From: Pleurodeles waltl
Lineage: Eukaryota; Chordata; Amphibia; Caudata; Salamandridae
Reading direction: 5' to 3'
Assembly: GCF_031143425.1 (NCBI RefSeq)
Contig: NC_090442.1
Span: 421,307,776 to 421,371,775, forward strand
DNA: 64,000 nucleotides
This document shows, one piece after another, positions 47,105-60,859 of the stretch; the stretch's first letter is position 1, and each line of letters opens with the position of its first letter. The notes beneath the pieces were generated by a model, which worked only from the letters and a program-made list of their open reading frames with translations, did no database searches and was not told where the DNA came from. The position numbers and the translations under genes are program-made.

Positions 47105-49200
47105 AAACCTGACATCCTTGGCATGGTATTCCCAAAAACTCTTTGCCATCATACCTCCTGTTTTGCTGAATTTGTTTCTTTGGTACTCTGTGCACTTTAC
47201 CTCTGCTAACCAGTGCTGAAGTGCTTGTGCTCTCCCCTTCAAACATGGTAAAACTTTACAACACCTAATTGACACATTTAATTTACTTTTATGTCCCTAG
47301 AAAACAGTACTACATGTACCCACAGCCTGTAAATTAAATGCTAGTGAACCTGCAGCACTCAAAGTGCCACCCAATGGCTTTGCACCTTTAAAACATGTAT
47401 TAGGTGTGTCATTGAAGCCATTTCCCCTAGCAAAATAAACTTTTTGCTAGGCTTAAACTTTCCTTTTTAATACTCATAAGTCATGCCTATGGTAGTCCCA
47501 AAAAGCTCATAGGACAGGGTGCTTTGTATTTAAAAAAATAGGACACATGTACAAAAGTGTTACATGTTCTGGCACTTAAAACACCTAAAGTTGTTTTTCC
47601 CTGTTCCGAGGCATATCTCTCCCATTGACTAGCACTAGGTTACCTTATTACATTTAATAAGTGCTAACTTTACATTGGGAGCAAATAGGGTTATGCTGTT
47701 TTCACTCAAATAAATTATAATTTACAATCTCCTTTAAAGGTAAAGTTAGATTTTAAGTTAGAATTCTAGGAAAAACACTTGTAAAGATGGCATTTTTTGT
47801 GCCCAACCACATGTGCTTCTTGCCAGTGTCCTGGGTCACATAACTGTGAATGGCTCTGCTGTTGGTGTTTGTGTATTGCTTCCAGACAGTAACACAAAAG
47901 GGCTTAGGTGTGGACAGGGTGGGCCATTCTGGCAGAATGACTGGGGAAGGGTTGTACACAGCAGTACTTACACTTCAAACAGCTTTGCCTCCTGCACACA
48001 GAAAAGACTCTGACACCTAGCTTGCCCTGCCTTTTGGCACCCCAGACAATTTGGAGCCTTGAGGGGGAAGGGGAAGAACATTCCAGAACAAGATGTGAAT
48101 GTAGGACAGGGAATACCCCTACACAAAGGCCGGCACCAGATATAAATATTGGACCACTAGAGCCACTCTTTAGAACACTCCTGGATTTGAGGATGTTATA
48201 AGAAGAAGGACAGTCCTGCTGCCATAAGGCTGCCCTGCCACCTGAAGGACTGCCTTGTTGTCTTAAAATGAAAACTGGACCCGCTTCTCATCATCCCAGG
48301 CTATTCAGAGTAACACTGTTAGTCAGTTGGCTGACCTTCTGTGTGAGTTACAGGGACAAAACAAGCTTCAGAGGCCTCTTTGCAACTGCCCAGCTGACCT
48401 GCTGCAACTTAACCAGCCTGGAACTACAACTGAACCTGCCTGATCTCTGCTGACCTGTGCTGGAGTGCCATGATCCCCAAAAGATGCCTCCTCATGTCCT
48501 AGACCCTTGGCAGACATAAAAGTGTACTTCTCCTAAAGAAAAGATAAAAATCCTGAAGTTTGGCTCCTTATGACTGTGAACATTTTCATTTATGCCAAAA
48601 CACTGCCACCCCTGCTCTTGGCACCAACAAGAACAGTTTGCAGTGACCAGCAATACAAGACCTGCACTTCACACTACTGCAGAGACAGCCCATGATGACC
48701 ACCAATGCAAAGCTACAGCAACGACCATCTGTGATGCTTACCTGGCGCTCCACACTACAGCGGCGACTGTCCGTGACGCTCAGTTACCTCCAACGTGGCT
48801 TCTTATAATGCGAACAGACGTTTTTGCACCAGATTTAGAAGGTGACTTTTCAGAGGTCTAACCTGGTCCCTCTGTCCAACATGCACTCCTTTGCTGTGGG
48901 CCTGTTGAGCTTGTGACTTTCCCCTAGTATACACAACCATCTGACTATGAGCAGTGCTTTGTGCTTTTAGGCAATACTTTCCCTAAAAACGTACAATTTT
49001 TATTTATTAAATTTGCTCTATTGCTGTACATTTATTTGGGATTTTTCTTGTGTTGTGCTTTTGCTTTATTACTTTTTGTGTGCTGCATTAATGCTTTACA
49101 CATTGCCTCTTCGCCTGACTGCTTTTGTGCCAAGTTACTAGAGAGTGAATCTTAGGTTACTTTGGTGACTTTTGTGGCACACACAAGGATTGTTGTTGTT
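47105..49200 (+). mobile_element. Diverged LTR-like element, copy C
   Basis: Starts at the CATCCTTGGCATGGTATTCCC block, continues with CTGTAAATTAAATGCTAG and AGGCATATCTCTCCCATT, and ends with TTGCCTCTTCGCCTGACTGC then GCCAAGTTACTAGAGAGT. The order of blocks matches copy B (24590-25710) and the opening matches the complete element at 27363. No target duplication was identified. Open frames inside are not recognisable proteins. Confidence 0.55.
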
Positions 49201-51129
49201 GCCTGAGTGGGACTTCCACCCCTTGCTCCCCAACCAATAACCCAATTTCTTACATGTATCAATGTCCATATATCTGACTGTCCAGTGAAAGGGAGCATTT
49301 CCAGTCCCAGTGTCTCTCCAGCCTCAACAATGATGTCTGCTTGTCCTAGTGGTACCTTGCCACTTGACCCTGTGTTTACCACTATCAGTGTCAGTGTGAC
49401 TCCACAACTATCAGTCTTGTGTCTCACCTCAATTTATCCCTGTCACAGCATCAGAGTGCCTGTGTCTGTTGCTTCCATGATGGCAGTTTTCATAATTTCT
49501 TTGCTCTGACCTCTAAGCTTCATAAGCAACATATTAGCCAATATATATCCGCAAAGTTGAGCTAGAAGTTTTTGATTGATTACACCCCCGGGGTTGTTTA
49601 GATTTTCATAAAGGGCTAGACAGATGTTGGTTAACACAATGTAATCAAAAGAGATATGAGCTCTAAAGAAACTGATTGCTGCTATACGGACGTGGAGATC
49701 CATTTACAAAAAAATTAAAAGTAGATGTGACGGAGCCTCACTCAATCCCTGAATAATATCACTGAAGATATTGACATTTTTCAATAGTTTAGGAAGGCAC
49801 AAGGTATCACTGTTTAGGATACAAAATTTATAATAACTGGTAGAAAGAAGGATTTTAGCTAAGTGTCAAGTGGTGCAATAAATATCCCTTCTGTTTGTAT
49901 TTTATAGCAGGCAATCAGTTAGCAACTATGAACGCAGCTACAATGCATTTTGTTTTATATGCAAATGTACTTCTCAATGTCAAAAGATGGTGACTGGCAG
50001 TGCTATTAAGTCAACTTCATTTGCATCCCAACAAGAAAATATATTGAGTCACACAATAGTGATGGAGACACCATTCTAAAGGCCTCAGTTACATGCGGGA
50101 AGTAACAGGCCATCAGACAGAAGTCAGTGGATATTCCATCTGCCCAACTCTTTTTACGCCTTTATTAGTTAGAAATGGGGAAGCTGCAGTATTTCTTATG
50201 GCGGACATTCAAGCAGCTCTGCCCCTGAAAACATTATCACTGTGATACAAAACTGCTGGCACCATGGTGCTACATGGCCTTCCCTGTTTAGGTCATTGCC
50301 TCATTTACGAGGAAGTGGCACAGCGCGGAATCACTTCAGAAATGCAGGGATGTGCTGTATTTACAAAAACACGGTGCACCACTTTGTTTTCCTTAGTGCT
50401 GGTGCTAAATTTAGCTGCCTAGCACTAATGCAGGCACCCTGCTCCACTCGATTCAAACTAGCATGGCTGATGAGGGGTGATACCCCAAAACCAGTCCGAG
50501 GATGCTTGTTTCTGGTCCAGGGAGGACCTGGCCTGGCAGTTTGGGCTGGACTGTTCCCCTGGGCAACAGGGTCAACACTGATTTGCAATTGGCTGGGTCC
50601 AAACTGGGGTGACAGGGTGAGCAAAGGAACAATGGATTTAACCCAGCTTTGTGACTGGGGGTGAGTGTTTGAAAAGTTTCAGAACTCCAGTCATCATCTT
50701 GTGTTATTAAAGAATAATCTCCAGTCATGGACTGACTGGCCATTATTCTCCAAAAAAAGATTTTAGTGTGATGCTACCCCTAATGGGTGATTCATTGTCA
50801 GTGCTTGCATTCCTCCTTTTCAGCAACTCTAAAGATATACATTTTATTAAAATGGCCTGTGTAGGTCACTTTCTTTGGTACAAGTCCTCCATCCAAGTTA
50901 CAATGTTAGCAAATGCTGGCCTCCTGCGCCTGTGTACAGGAGAGTACGTGTTAAGACATGCCACTGGGCTGGGCTGCTCCAAGCTTCCCAGCTAAACTGT
51001 TTGTTTTATATCCCATGTTGATCAGGTTGCTTGTCTTAATCAGTTCCTTGACAAGCAAAAAAAGTTAGACATTCGACATCCTGCAGGAGCTCACTACCGT
51101 GTGTTGTGCGAATATCTAAAGGGAAGAGC
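49201..51129. other. Intronic sequence, nothing recognised
   Basis: Mixed-composition intron. Overlapping short frames on both strands near 50242-50743 show no domain. Confidence 0.4.
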
Positions 51130-52960
51130 AATCCACAACATTGCCTTCCTACTTTGGTGAGCCTCAGTAGACTGGACCATGGCTGTGATGCCCAAGGGAG
51201 TGAAGGTCTCTCCTGACTTGATTATGGATGTGAGTCCTAGGAGAGCGGGCCAGTGGTGTAGTAATGATGCCATGGGTCCTGGCTAAGACAAGGCAAATGG
51301 ACCACTCTTCATACCCATTTTATCAGGATGGATGTAAAATACATCCATAATTTGGGTAAATAGGGTCAAAAGCACCCCTGGGATCCTATACCATTGTACC
51401 TGCTGCACTACTAATAACTACATCCCTGGGAGGTGTGTCTTATCAAGGGCATTGTAGCCATAGTCCTCTAAAAGGGAGCCATAATTTGGGTAGACTGGGG
51501 ACCTTTACCACCTCAGAGTTTCACTTTCACTGCAAATACTGCATTATTATTAGCAACACCCTGCAAGGGGTCTCACAGTCATGGTCCAGATATGTGAGGC
51601 CTTGCAGCGGAGGAACATGGTTGAGAGACTCAGGAGAGAGAAACCTGTATCATATTAGTGCTGCATTGAAATCTGGTACAAGCAAGGGGAATTGTTCCTC
51701 CCCATTCCCTCCGGCCACTGAATCAACAGTAAAATTTAGCCATAATTTGGGTGCATTGGCTCCAAAACCTCACGGGGCAACAGAGGCACTGCAATTGCTA
51801 TGATATTGATAGCTACAACCCTCTGAGTCATTATTCAATGCTGGGAGGCCCAGGGCAGAATGCTCCCTTTCTTGGCCTCTGAGCAGTGGACCATGGCTGT
51901 AAAGCCTAGGAGAGTATAGGCTTTTCCTGGTCCTTGCAGCTCCGAGTCATAACTTTGAGGTGCATGGGAGAAGGGACCAGTGGCATAAAATGGGCTCTGA
52001 TGCAAGTAAATGATGGTGAACTGCACTATGTCCCTGCCAGTCCACTCACCCTGGTGTCACAGCAGTTACTGCACTTTTGATAGCTACACCCATAAGAAAG
52101 GCCCCCATGGTCTCACAGCGATGGCCCAGTGCCTCAAAGCTCATGAGCGGGCACCCCTTTCTCTGGGCATCCAGCCATGGCTAAGAGGGCCAGAGGATAA
52201 TCTGTTCTCAGCCTCAGTGCCAAAACACGGCTGCAAGGCCCATGAAAGAGAGGCAAGTTGATAGTAATGATGCCATGGGCTCTGGTGCAAAGGAAAAGCA
52301 TCCCCTCAACCTTATCCACTGCCTGGACAATAAAATACAGCCATAATTTGAGTACAGTACCATTTGTAGGTGAAGGAATCCATATCCCTTGGGCCTCAAA
52401 GCACTGGACCATGTCTATGAGGCCTAGGATAAGCCTCCTTGCTTCACTGCCCTGGGCATTATAGCCATGGTCTAGAACTGCGAGGCCCAGGAGAGCGGGG
52501 CTCAGTTTAATAAAGTCTTCTTCCCTGGGGCTCACAACAATGGACTGGCGCTGCAAGCCCAGTTGATGGGGGTTCCCTCGCCTGGACATTCACCCCCTCC
52601 CATGATCCAGAGCAGTGTGGGTGAGAGGAAAGGGTAGGAGCTTTCCTCTGGGCCTCACATCTATGGTCTAGTGCTGTGAGGCCCACTCCACTGTGCCTCC
52701 AGCCATGGACTAGCACTGGTAGTCCCAGGGAGGGTGGTCCCTTGGGCCTCACTGCTATTGTCTAGTGTGGTAAGGCCCATGAATAGAGGCCCTCATTGAC
52801 CTGTGCCTCACATCCATGGTCTAGTGCTTCAAGGCCCAGAGGAGAAGAGTCCCCACACAAATATGACCCATGGCTGTGAGTCCAAGGGCAGTGAGCCCCT
52901 TTCCCCTGGGCCTCACAGCCATGGCCCATTACTGCGAGGCCATATTTGGGTGGCCAATTT
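51130..52960. repeat. Degenerate minisatellite, CCATGG-bearing units of roughly 50-75 bp
   Basis: Recurring block GGGCCTCACAGCCATGGTCT followed by AGTGCTGTGAGGCCCAGGAG, seen clearly near 52410, 52460, 52540, 52670, 52705, 52760, 52815, 52870 and 52920 and more sparsely from 51170. CCATAATTTGGGTA-type blocks in the left half suggest a larger composite unit. Multiple overlapping open frames on both strands come from the repeat. Confidence 0.65.
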
Positions 52961-55179
52961 CCCATTTTTATTTCACAGAAACCTTTATGCCTTTGGAGAC
53001 ACATTGTTTATGTGGAAACACATTGATTTTGCAGAGACAGCAGAAAACGTTTCTTAGGGAGCAGAACAACTACGAGTCACACAGAGGATTTTTGGAACTT
53101 TATTTTAAATATCCACCTCTAACACAGACCATTTTAAAATAATTTGGCTGGAGATTAAGTTTATTGAAAAAAAACACATTTCTAGTCATACTATATTTGA
53201 GTCCTGATTCCTTTACCACATCCTGGGGTAAGCCTTACCTACTCACTATTGTCAATTTTGAGTGACAAGTTTAGAAAATGAACTCTGGTATGCAGATGGA
53301 ATGACATTCTTAAGCTTTGAAACACTAGTAGTAAATATCTGTTTCTAGCAGGCATACTGTCTGGTAAGTAACCACTGCAACAGGACCTTGTCCATTGGGT
53401 ATATGTTAGCACTGGGCTGGAATATTTGACATCTAATCTCATCTTTACCATTTCACCCAAATATATAATAGATATAAACACTCTGATTATAATGACATTT
53501 CCCTGGGAAGGGCACCCCCTTGGCCTTGCTGAAGGAATCACTGACACCCCAGTTGTGGTCTAATGGACCAGTTGGAAGTGTGGAAAGAGGAGACACGTTG
53601 TTTTAATCCCGAGCCTCCCATTTAGACAAATTGTATGCTCTTGGGCAATCACTTTTCTGAACGTATTGCTCTGCTCCCTTTTTTGGCAAGATTGGTTACA
53701 TTTTGATTCAATTTAAAACTGTTATAAAGCACATGATTACAAAATGGGCTGAATATTACCTGGGAGAGGAGAAGTGCCGAGTCACATAGTATATTCACCT
53801 AAATGCAATACAAATTTGGTTCACAAATACTAATGTGTTAGGTATATGTCATCTGCTCTGTTTAAAAAGGCTCCACAAGGTTTCATCATTTGCACAGATA
53901 GGATGGTAACATGTCATAGAGATAATAGGTTGGTCATTACTGATCAAACAGAAGTCTTTTTTCACAGGAATGAGGCATGTTCATCTGGACTACTTTCATC
54001 TGGGGTAAGGAAAGTCGCATTCACTGGCTAGAAACCAAGGACTCACGTTCTCACAGTCCCTGTCGGTAAAAGGCCACCATCAGACTCTCTTTCTGCTTTC
54101 ATTCTGATAGCGAGGCACAATTTCTTTTGGGAAATTCACATCCTGGTTTCTATTAGATCTACTGATGCTAAAACACATATTTTGGCTAATTAGTACCTGG
54201 CGCCAATGTGTGGGTGGCAGACAACCGTGACTTTCTGGACATACTTAAAAACACGTTTCTTAGAAGTGCATGGATGAAAAGCCAAAAACCTCAGCAGTGG
54301 TTTCTATGATATGCCATGATTAGATTGTGGAGAGTGATGAGGTGATGGCTGCAAATGTTTAATCCAAAGCTTTTGAAGCAGCCAGCAGGCATTTAAGTGA
54401 CCCACACGATTACGTCTATCAAAGACTAATGTGGTGCTCTTTTGCACGTTTTAAAGACTGAAGATTCGAAAACATTTCACAAATATGAGTCCTCGATGTC
54501 GTTTTTGTATTGCAGTGTGTTTCACATGAATTTTCTAATAGAGTATGTCTTTTCTTTTCAACATCTCTGTGAGATGTTCGAGATTTATTTTCAAATTTCA
54601 CCCTATGTCATAAAGCTGCTGGATATTTGCTGCTTGATTTCGACATATATTAAATATTTGCAAGTTTTCATTCTTCCTGAGAGAACTCTACCAATAATAT
54701 AGAAATAAAGACTGGTTTTATGTAGCACTACTGCAGTTGTACCGTTTTAGGCATTTTAGGTAATCCATGATACGAAACAATTTATGGCATTGAGTTCGCC
54801 CATCTCAGAAAGATGAGTCAACCTTGCACGGAATTCAAGCTTATGGCCTATAAATCTGCATATATCTGTAGCTTCAAATCACGCCATTGAGACGTCTCAA
54901 CTACCCGAAGCAAACAATATAAAAAAGAGGGTGCCTGCCTTGCAGGTAACCCAACTATTGGGTTTCGTTTTAGGTCTAGCTACACACAACTTTAGCTGAG
55001 CTCAAGCCATAGCAAAAAAAGTAGAGTGTTTGGCCCCTTTATTAGAGGGAGAGGGTCATTGTTTCAGATACTTGCTAGAGAAACATTGGCTGTCAGCCAG
55101 AGTTTATGTGTTTAACAAAAGATAAATGAACATAAAGGGGACCCTAGGTCAGATCTCGTCCCTCCCATGCCCAAATCTT
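52961..55179. other. Intronic sequence, nothing confident
   Basis: AT-rich intron. A stretch at about 53570-53740 faintly resembles a CORE-SINE/MIR (CTTGGGCAATCACTTTTCTGA), too weak to call. Confidence 0.35.
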
Positions 55180-55222
55180 CACAACAACAGCTACAGCTGA
55201 CATACTGTAAGGACCACAACAG

Positions 55223-55726
55223 CAGTCACAACCAACTATAACAACCGTAGGCATCACAGAAGTGACCACAGCTTCCACATCAACAGGGACCTGAAGAGTG
55301 GCCGCATTTTCAACCCAGCAGGGGGGCAAATAAATGATCACAACCTCCTATCATTCCTTGAAGACAACAGCCTACTCGACCCCTCTCAGTCCGGATTCCG
55401 AGGCAATCACAGCACAGAAACCGCCCTCATCTCAGTCACAGACGACATCAGAACCCTGATGGACAACGGAGAAACAGTCACAACCAACTATAACAACCGT
55501 AGGCATCACAGAAGTGACCACAGCTTCCACATCAACAGGGACCTGAGGAGTGGCCGCATTTTCAACCCAGCAGGGGGGCAAATAAATGATCACAACCTCC
55601 TATCATTCCTTGAAGACAACAGCCTACTCGACCCCTCTCAGTCCGGATTCCGAGCCAATCACAGCACAGAAACCACCCTCATCTCAGTCACAGACGACAT
55701 CAGAACCCTGATGGACAACGGAGAAA
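55223..55726 (+). repeat. Tandem duplication, two 252-bp copies across a LINE 5' junction
   Basis: 55223-55474 and 55475-55726 are near-identical (three differences noted by eye) and abut exactly, with CAGT at the junction and both ends. Each copy contains minisatellite sequence followed by the start of the LINE fragment, so the duplication arose after the LINE inserted. Confidence 0.85.
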
Positions 55727-56930
55727 CAGTTGCCCTCATCCTCCTCGACCTCTCGGCTGCCTTCGACACCGTCTGCCACCGAACCCTAATATCCCGACTC
55801 GGAGCCACTGGGATCCAAGGACAGGCCCTGGACTGGATCACCTCCTTCCTCTCCAACCGCTCACAAAGAGTCTACCTCCCACCTTTTCGCTCAGACCCCA
55901 CCGAGATCATCTGTGGCGTCCCACAAGGCTCCTCGCTCACCCCGACACTCTTCAATGTCTACATGAGCCCCCTCGCCGACATCGTACGCAAACACAGCAT
56001 CATCATCACCTCCTACGCCGACGACACTCAACTGATACTTTCCCTCACCAAGGACCCCACCAGTGCCAAGACCAACCTGCAAGACGGAATGAAAGACGTC
56101 GCAGATTGGATGAAACTCAGCCGTCTGAAACTGAACTCAGACAAAACAGAAGTCCTCATCCTCGGAAACACCCCGACCGCCTGGGACGACTCCTGGTGGC
56201 CCACGGCCCTTGGCACCGCACCGACCCCCTCAGACCACGCACGAAACCTCGGTTTCATCTTGGACCCACTTCTCACCATGACCAAACAAGTCAACGCTGT
56301 ATCATCCTCCTGCTTCCTCACCCTCCGCATGCTCCGAAAGATCTTCCGTTGGATCCCCGCCGACACCAGAAAGACCGTGACCCACGCCCTCGTCACGAGT
56401 GCCTGGACTACAGCAACACACTATACGCAGGAACCACCGCTAAACTCCAGAAACGTCTGCAACGAATTCAAAACGCCTCCACCCGCCTCATCCTCAACAT
56501 ACCCCGCAACAGCCACATCTCCGCCCACCTGAGACACCTGCACTGGCTTCCCGTCAACAAAAGGATCACCTTCCGACTCCTCACCCACGCACACAAAGCC
56601 CTCCACAACAAGGGACCCGAACTCCTCAACCGCCGCCTCAGCTTCTACACTCCCACCCGTCCTCTTCGCTCCGCCAACCTCGCTCTCGCCGCCGTCCCTC
56701 GCATACGCCGCACCACGGCGGGTGGGAGGTCATTCTCCTACCTGGCGGCCAAGACATGGAACTCCCTCCCCACCATCCTCAGGACCACCCAGGACCACTC
56801 TGCTTTCCGGAGACTACTCAAGACCTGGCTGTTCGAGCAGCAGTAACCCCTTCCCCCTAGCGCCTTGAGACCCGCACGGGTGAGCAGCGCGCTTTATAAA
56901 TATTTATGATTTGATTTGATTTGATATCAC
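55300..56930 (+). mobile_element. 5'-truncated L2-type LINE with partly intact reverse transcriptase
   Basis: Reverse-transcriptase blocks are well preserved: DPSQSGFRANHSTETTL, LILLDLSAAFDTV, GVPQGSSLTPTLFNVYMSPL and the catalytic YADDTQLILSL (near 56014-56046). The frame changes near 56400, equivalent to a lost base. The C-terminal L2-type block (LDYSNTLYAGTT..., HWLPVNKRITFRLL, WNSLPTILR) continues in the other frame to a stop at 56844-56846. The 3' end has GCGCTTTATAAATATT and then TGATT repeats (about 56908-56927). It is the youngest-looking LINE in the window. The endonuclease region is absent and the 5' end carries the 252-bp duplication. Confidence 0.85.
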
Positions 56931-59370
56931 AACAACAGTAATGGCAACAGCCAGCACAACAAGCACAGCACCAGCAACCACAGCTGCAAATACAGTGTTG
57001 ACAACTACCACCACCACAGTAGCAGCAGTTGCTGCACCAAAAGGTGCAAGCACTGAAGGTACCATAGTTGCGTTGATAACTTCCATCAGAACTGCAGCCA
57101 CAGCCACAGAAACAACCACAGTCGTAGCCACAGCAGGGACAATAGCAGCAACCACACCTATCCAGAAGTGTAGCTATCAAAAGTGCAGCAGGTGCAGTGA
57201 AACCATTACCCAAGGGTGTGAGAGGACACTGTATTTCAATTGTAGCTGGTTTTCCTGCAAAATCAGGGAGTAGTGACACATTTTTGCTTGCATTAAGGCT
57301 TATGTCACCCTTGTTCTATAGCTGCATATATCTATGCAGCAGTGACAACAGCAGCAACAAATCCGGTCACTGCAGGAGTGATCACAGTTACTACAACAGC
57401 AGTTAATAAAGCAGGGAGCAAAGGAGCGGCCACAGCAACCCCATAGAAGGGATATCAACAGCTACCAGCACAACAGGAACCACAGGAGTAACCACTGTTG
57501 AAACGAAACAACAGCAGTGGCCACATAATTGACCACAACTTCTACCACACCAGAGGCCAGAGATAACAACAGCAGCAAAAACAATTGCCAGCATGGCAAT
57601 GACACTATCAGAGATCACAGCTGTAACCACTAGCAAGGACTACTAAAACAGCTGTCACCACTTCAGTCACAACATATACCCTAGTAACATAAACAGCTGC
57701 ATGCACAGCAGGGGTCATAGCAGCTATCACAGCTGTATTGACAGCAGGGACCAAAACAGTGAGCACAGCTGCCACGGGAGCAGTGACCATAGCATTCATC
57801 AGAGCTGCCACCATGGCAGCAAATAAGCAGGAATAATAATAACTTATAGCACATCAGAGACCACAGCAACAGTTGTGTCCACAGCCACGACTACAGCAGC
57901 AATAGCTGTAAGCGCAGCAGGGACCATAGTAGTGATGACAGCATCTGAAATAGCTGCACCAAAGCAGAGAACACAGTAGCAACCACTAAAGCCAAGAGAA
58001 ACATCAGTGACAAAAGCTTTCACCACATGAGGGTTGAAACAGCAACAACAGCTGCCAACACAGCAGGGACGAAGCTGCCACAGCTGTACAGGCTACAGCA
58101 GAACCCACAGCTGTCCCCTTAGCAGGGACTATATCTGAAACCATGTCTGCAACCACAGTAAATATAACAGCAGTAATAGCAGCTGTCACAAGAGCGGAAC
58201 TAACAACAATGTGGGCAACAGTATAGACCACAGTGGGCAACATGGTGGAAACAACAGCAACAGTCACTGCCGACAAAGTAGGGACAACAGCACTGTAGCT
58301 GCCAGGTGTTCAGGTTGCATATTTGCAACATTTTCAAGGTTTCAATGAACTTATGAGTGAAATTTGACAACAAAGTGTGGCACTTTGAGTGACACTTTCT
58401 CGCAAGCAAACCCAAACAATGAAGTCCATGGAAAAAGATAAGCAGAAAGGAGAAGCTTTAAAATATCTTGAAACTGCTCAAAAATCCCTGAAACATAAGG
58501 TGCTAACTAGAAATGTCATCAACTCTTAGATAGGAAGGGGTCAACTGATCTGAATTCCTAAGGCACTGCCCTTGGTAGGGGTGAGGGTAAAATTACAGAT
58601 TCTGTTCTGCAAGGCTTTGCAGAGTACATACTTAAAAGACTACCTAGCTTCAGGTAGTGCTTGCTTACATGTGACCTTATTTATAACATGCACATTTTTT
58701 TTTTTGGGGGGGGGGGTTCTACCAGATATTCACTTCCAATTATAATATGTCCCCTTTTGCAAAGTATACTACTGATTATATTTGAGTTACACATTTTCAC
58801 CAAAACTACTCATTTAAGCATTTCCATCTGTGCCATGAATTTACTGAACACAATGAACTACTAGGTGGCAGTGGGGCAACAACTTTGCTGATTTCTTTTA
58901 TGATGTTTTCTGACCATCAAAAGTGTCATCATACAGTATAATTTCGAGAGTAGACTTTTGGCAGACTATTTTAGACATTATAATTATTTAAATGTGTATG
59001 TTGTAAATCACTGTAGAGTGTAAGATGCGAAATTCATGCGAACACATCAGAACAGAATTTCTTTAGTTAAAGTAGAACCCATCTGTCAGCACCAAATACA
59101 CTCGACGTTAAAATGGATTCCCCGACAGAGATGAGCTGTGTGAAGGACGGCAGGCTGCAGACCACCCACAAGCCCGCATGGCTTTTTCAATGTAGTCTTC
59201 AAAAAGAGACTGGTGGTACTTGCTTGTAATTTCCAGAGCCGCAGGTCTGCTCAGAGGTGCAGAATAGCATGAACCACACCAGGGACTACAGTTGCCGTGA
59301 CAGAAGGAAAAACAGTTGAGATAACAGTTGCCAGGAATACGAGGACAACAGCAATGGCCACAGTTGTAAA

Positions 59371-60859
59371 CCGTATGATAAAGTGTTGAGTGAAATGCTT
59401 AAATGAATCTCAGCCAATAGTATTAAGTAGGGGTGAATATAACTGACATAATTCTCTCTAGCCTAATTACTCATAAAAAGCAATAAATGGCACAGGGCAT
59501 AATAAGCAGTAGCCAACAGCCTCTCTCTTAGCTCACCGTTCCTGTGCTCTTGAGGCTGGATTTTCGGCCCATATTAATTACTCATGCTGGCTCAATTGTG
59601 TGATTTCTGTAATTTTATATCTCTAGAGTAACGAGTAATTACCCAGATTACTCTGGTGTAATCACAATTTTATCCTGGCCTAGTAAGTAGTCTGGATCAC
59701 ACTACAGTTCATCCATTCTTTATTATTCACTGTATCACTATGAACAGAATGTAACCATATGCAAATCAGCCTTAACTCTGTGCCAACAGGAGCACACTAG
59801 CTTTCACTGCAAAGTAATTTTCCCTCTGAATGGGAACAGAAGAAACTTCTAGACTGGTCTCAGTGTTGTTTGACTGAGATGTTCTTTGAGTCCTACAGCA
59901 GAGTGAGCACAGGACCCATGGTTGTGAATATCATTAACACTTAAAGCACCTCACTGACAAAAACAAAACAACACTGGCAAGGTCAATAGTTCTGTTATTA
60001 AATCACTAGAGTGTGCAAACACAGGAGCACCCACCAACACACACACACGCACACAATTCGCAACCTGTCTCTCTGCAACCTACCTCGTTCTGTGCCTCTC
60101 ATGTCTGCTCGCTGCCTTTTATTACTGTGCATACCTGTGTTTTTATGTATTAGCACAGGAACGTAAGACTGATTGGTTTTGCCAGTGTTTTCCTGTTATT
60201 CCAATCCTTTATACCTCCAATTTCAGGTATGGCATTCTTAACCTTCGAAAATATTGAATAACTTCTGCTTCTAAAATGTGATTATAATAATATCTTGGCA
60301 GTTATAAAGCATTATTGCATAGGCCAGATATGGCCAACTGAACTGCAGTCTCCTGGAATAGTCTAGCAGTTCTGTGTCACAATATAATACAAGAAGACAA
60401 AGAACAGGCCAGGGTATTCTCCTATGAAATCAACATAGCCTTTACATCATGACTTACAACCTGCACTGCAAGGAATGTATAGCATCATTTCTCTTTCTGA
60501 CTTGCTGGTGAATAAATATTGTTCCTGGGTTTTCACATTTGCAATTAGACTTTTATAATGGCAGATAAGGATAATCATAAATGAGTAACCAATATTTTCC
60601 TGTGACAAAATGTGCAAACTCATTTCCATTACTTTCTATATTGACTTAACTTGTACCATCTGAGGATATGCCAGCTAACTCTAGTACTGAAATGTTTGGT
60701 CATCCGAAGGGCCCTATTACACTTCTAGAGGGTAGCACATATGCTGTGTCCTTAGAGTTAATTTACTCTCCTTTCCCATTAAGTCTGTGTTATACTTCTG
60801 GAGGGTAACACATATGCTCGAATCTTTCTTAGTTCTTGATTAACACTCCTTTCCCTTAA
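59371..60859. other. Intronic sequence, nothing recognised
   Basis: AT-rich intron without gene or distinct repeat, apart from a short CA run near 60036-60053. Confidence 0.45.

Larger units (their letters stand above)
55180..59370. repeat. Degenerate ACA/CAG-rich minisatellite, interrupted by a LINE
   Basis: Units built from GCAGGGACCACA, ACAACAGCAGT, CACAGCTGT and similar words repeat imperfectly at 55180-55300, about 56925-58310 and again, as a remnant, at about 59260-59370. Unit spacing tends to multiples of three with few stop codons, so Ala/Thr-rich frames are open on the + strand and Val/Ala- or Cys-rich frames on the minus strand over long distances. These are composition effects, not genes. 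58310-59260 is other intron sequence. The L2-type LINE at 55300-56930 is inserted in the array. Confidence 0.65.

Noticed and set aside
53570..53740. Possible CORE-SINE/MIR
   Set aside because: Only a short stretch resembles the core and the tRNA-like head is not recognisable.
56904..58276. Ala/Thr-rich, Val-rich and Cys-rich frames as possible structural or secreted proteins
   Set aside because: Overlapping frames are open on both strands because of the minisatellite's composition and three-base spacing. No signal or domain is conserved.
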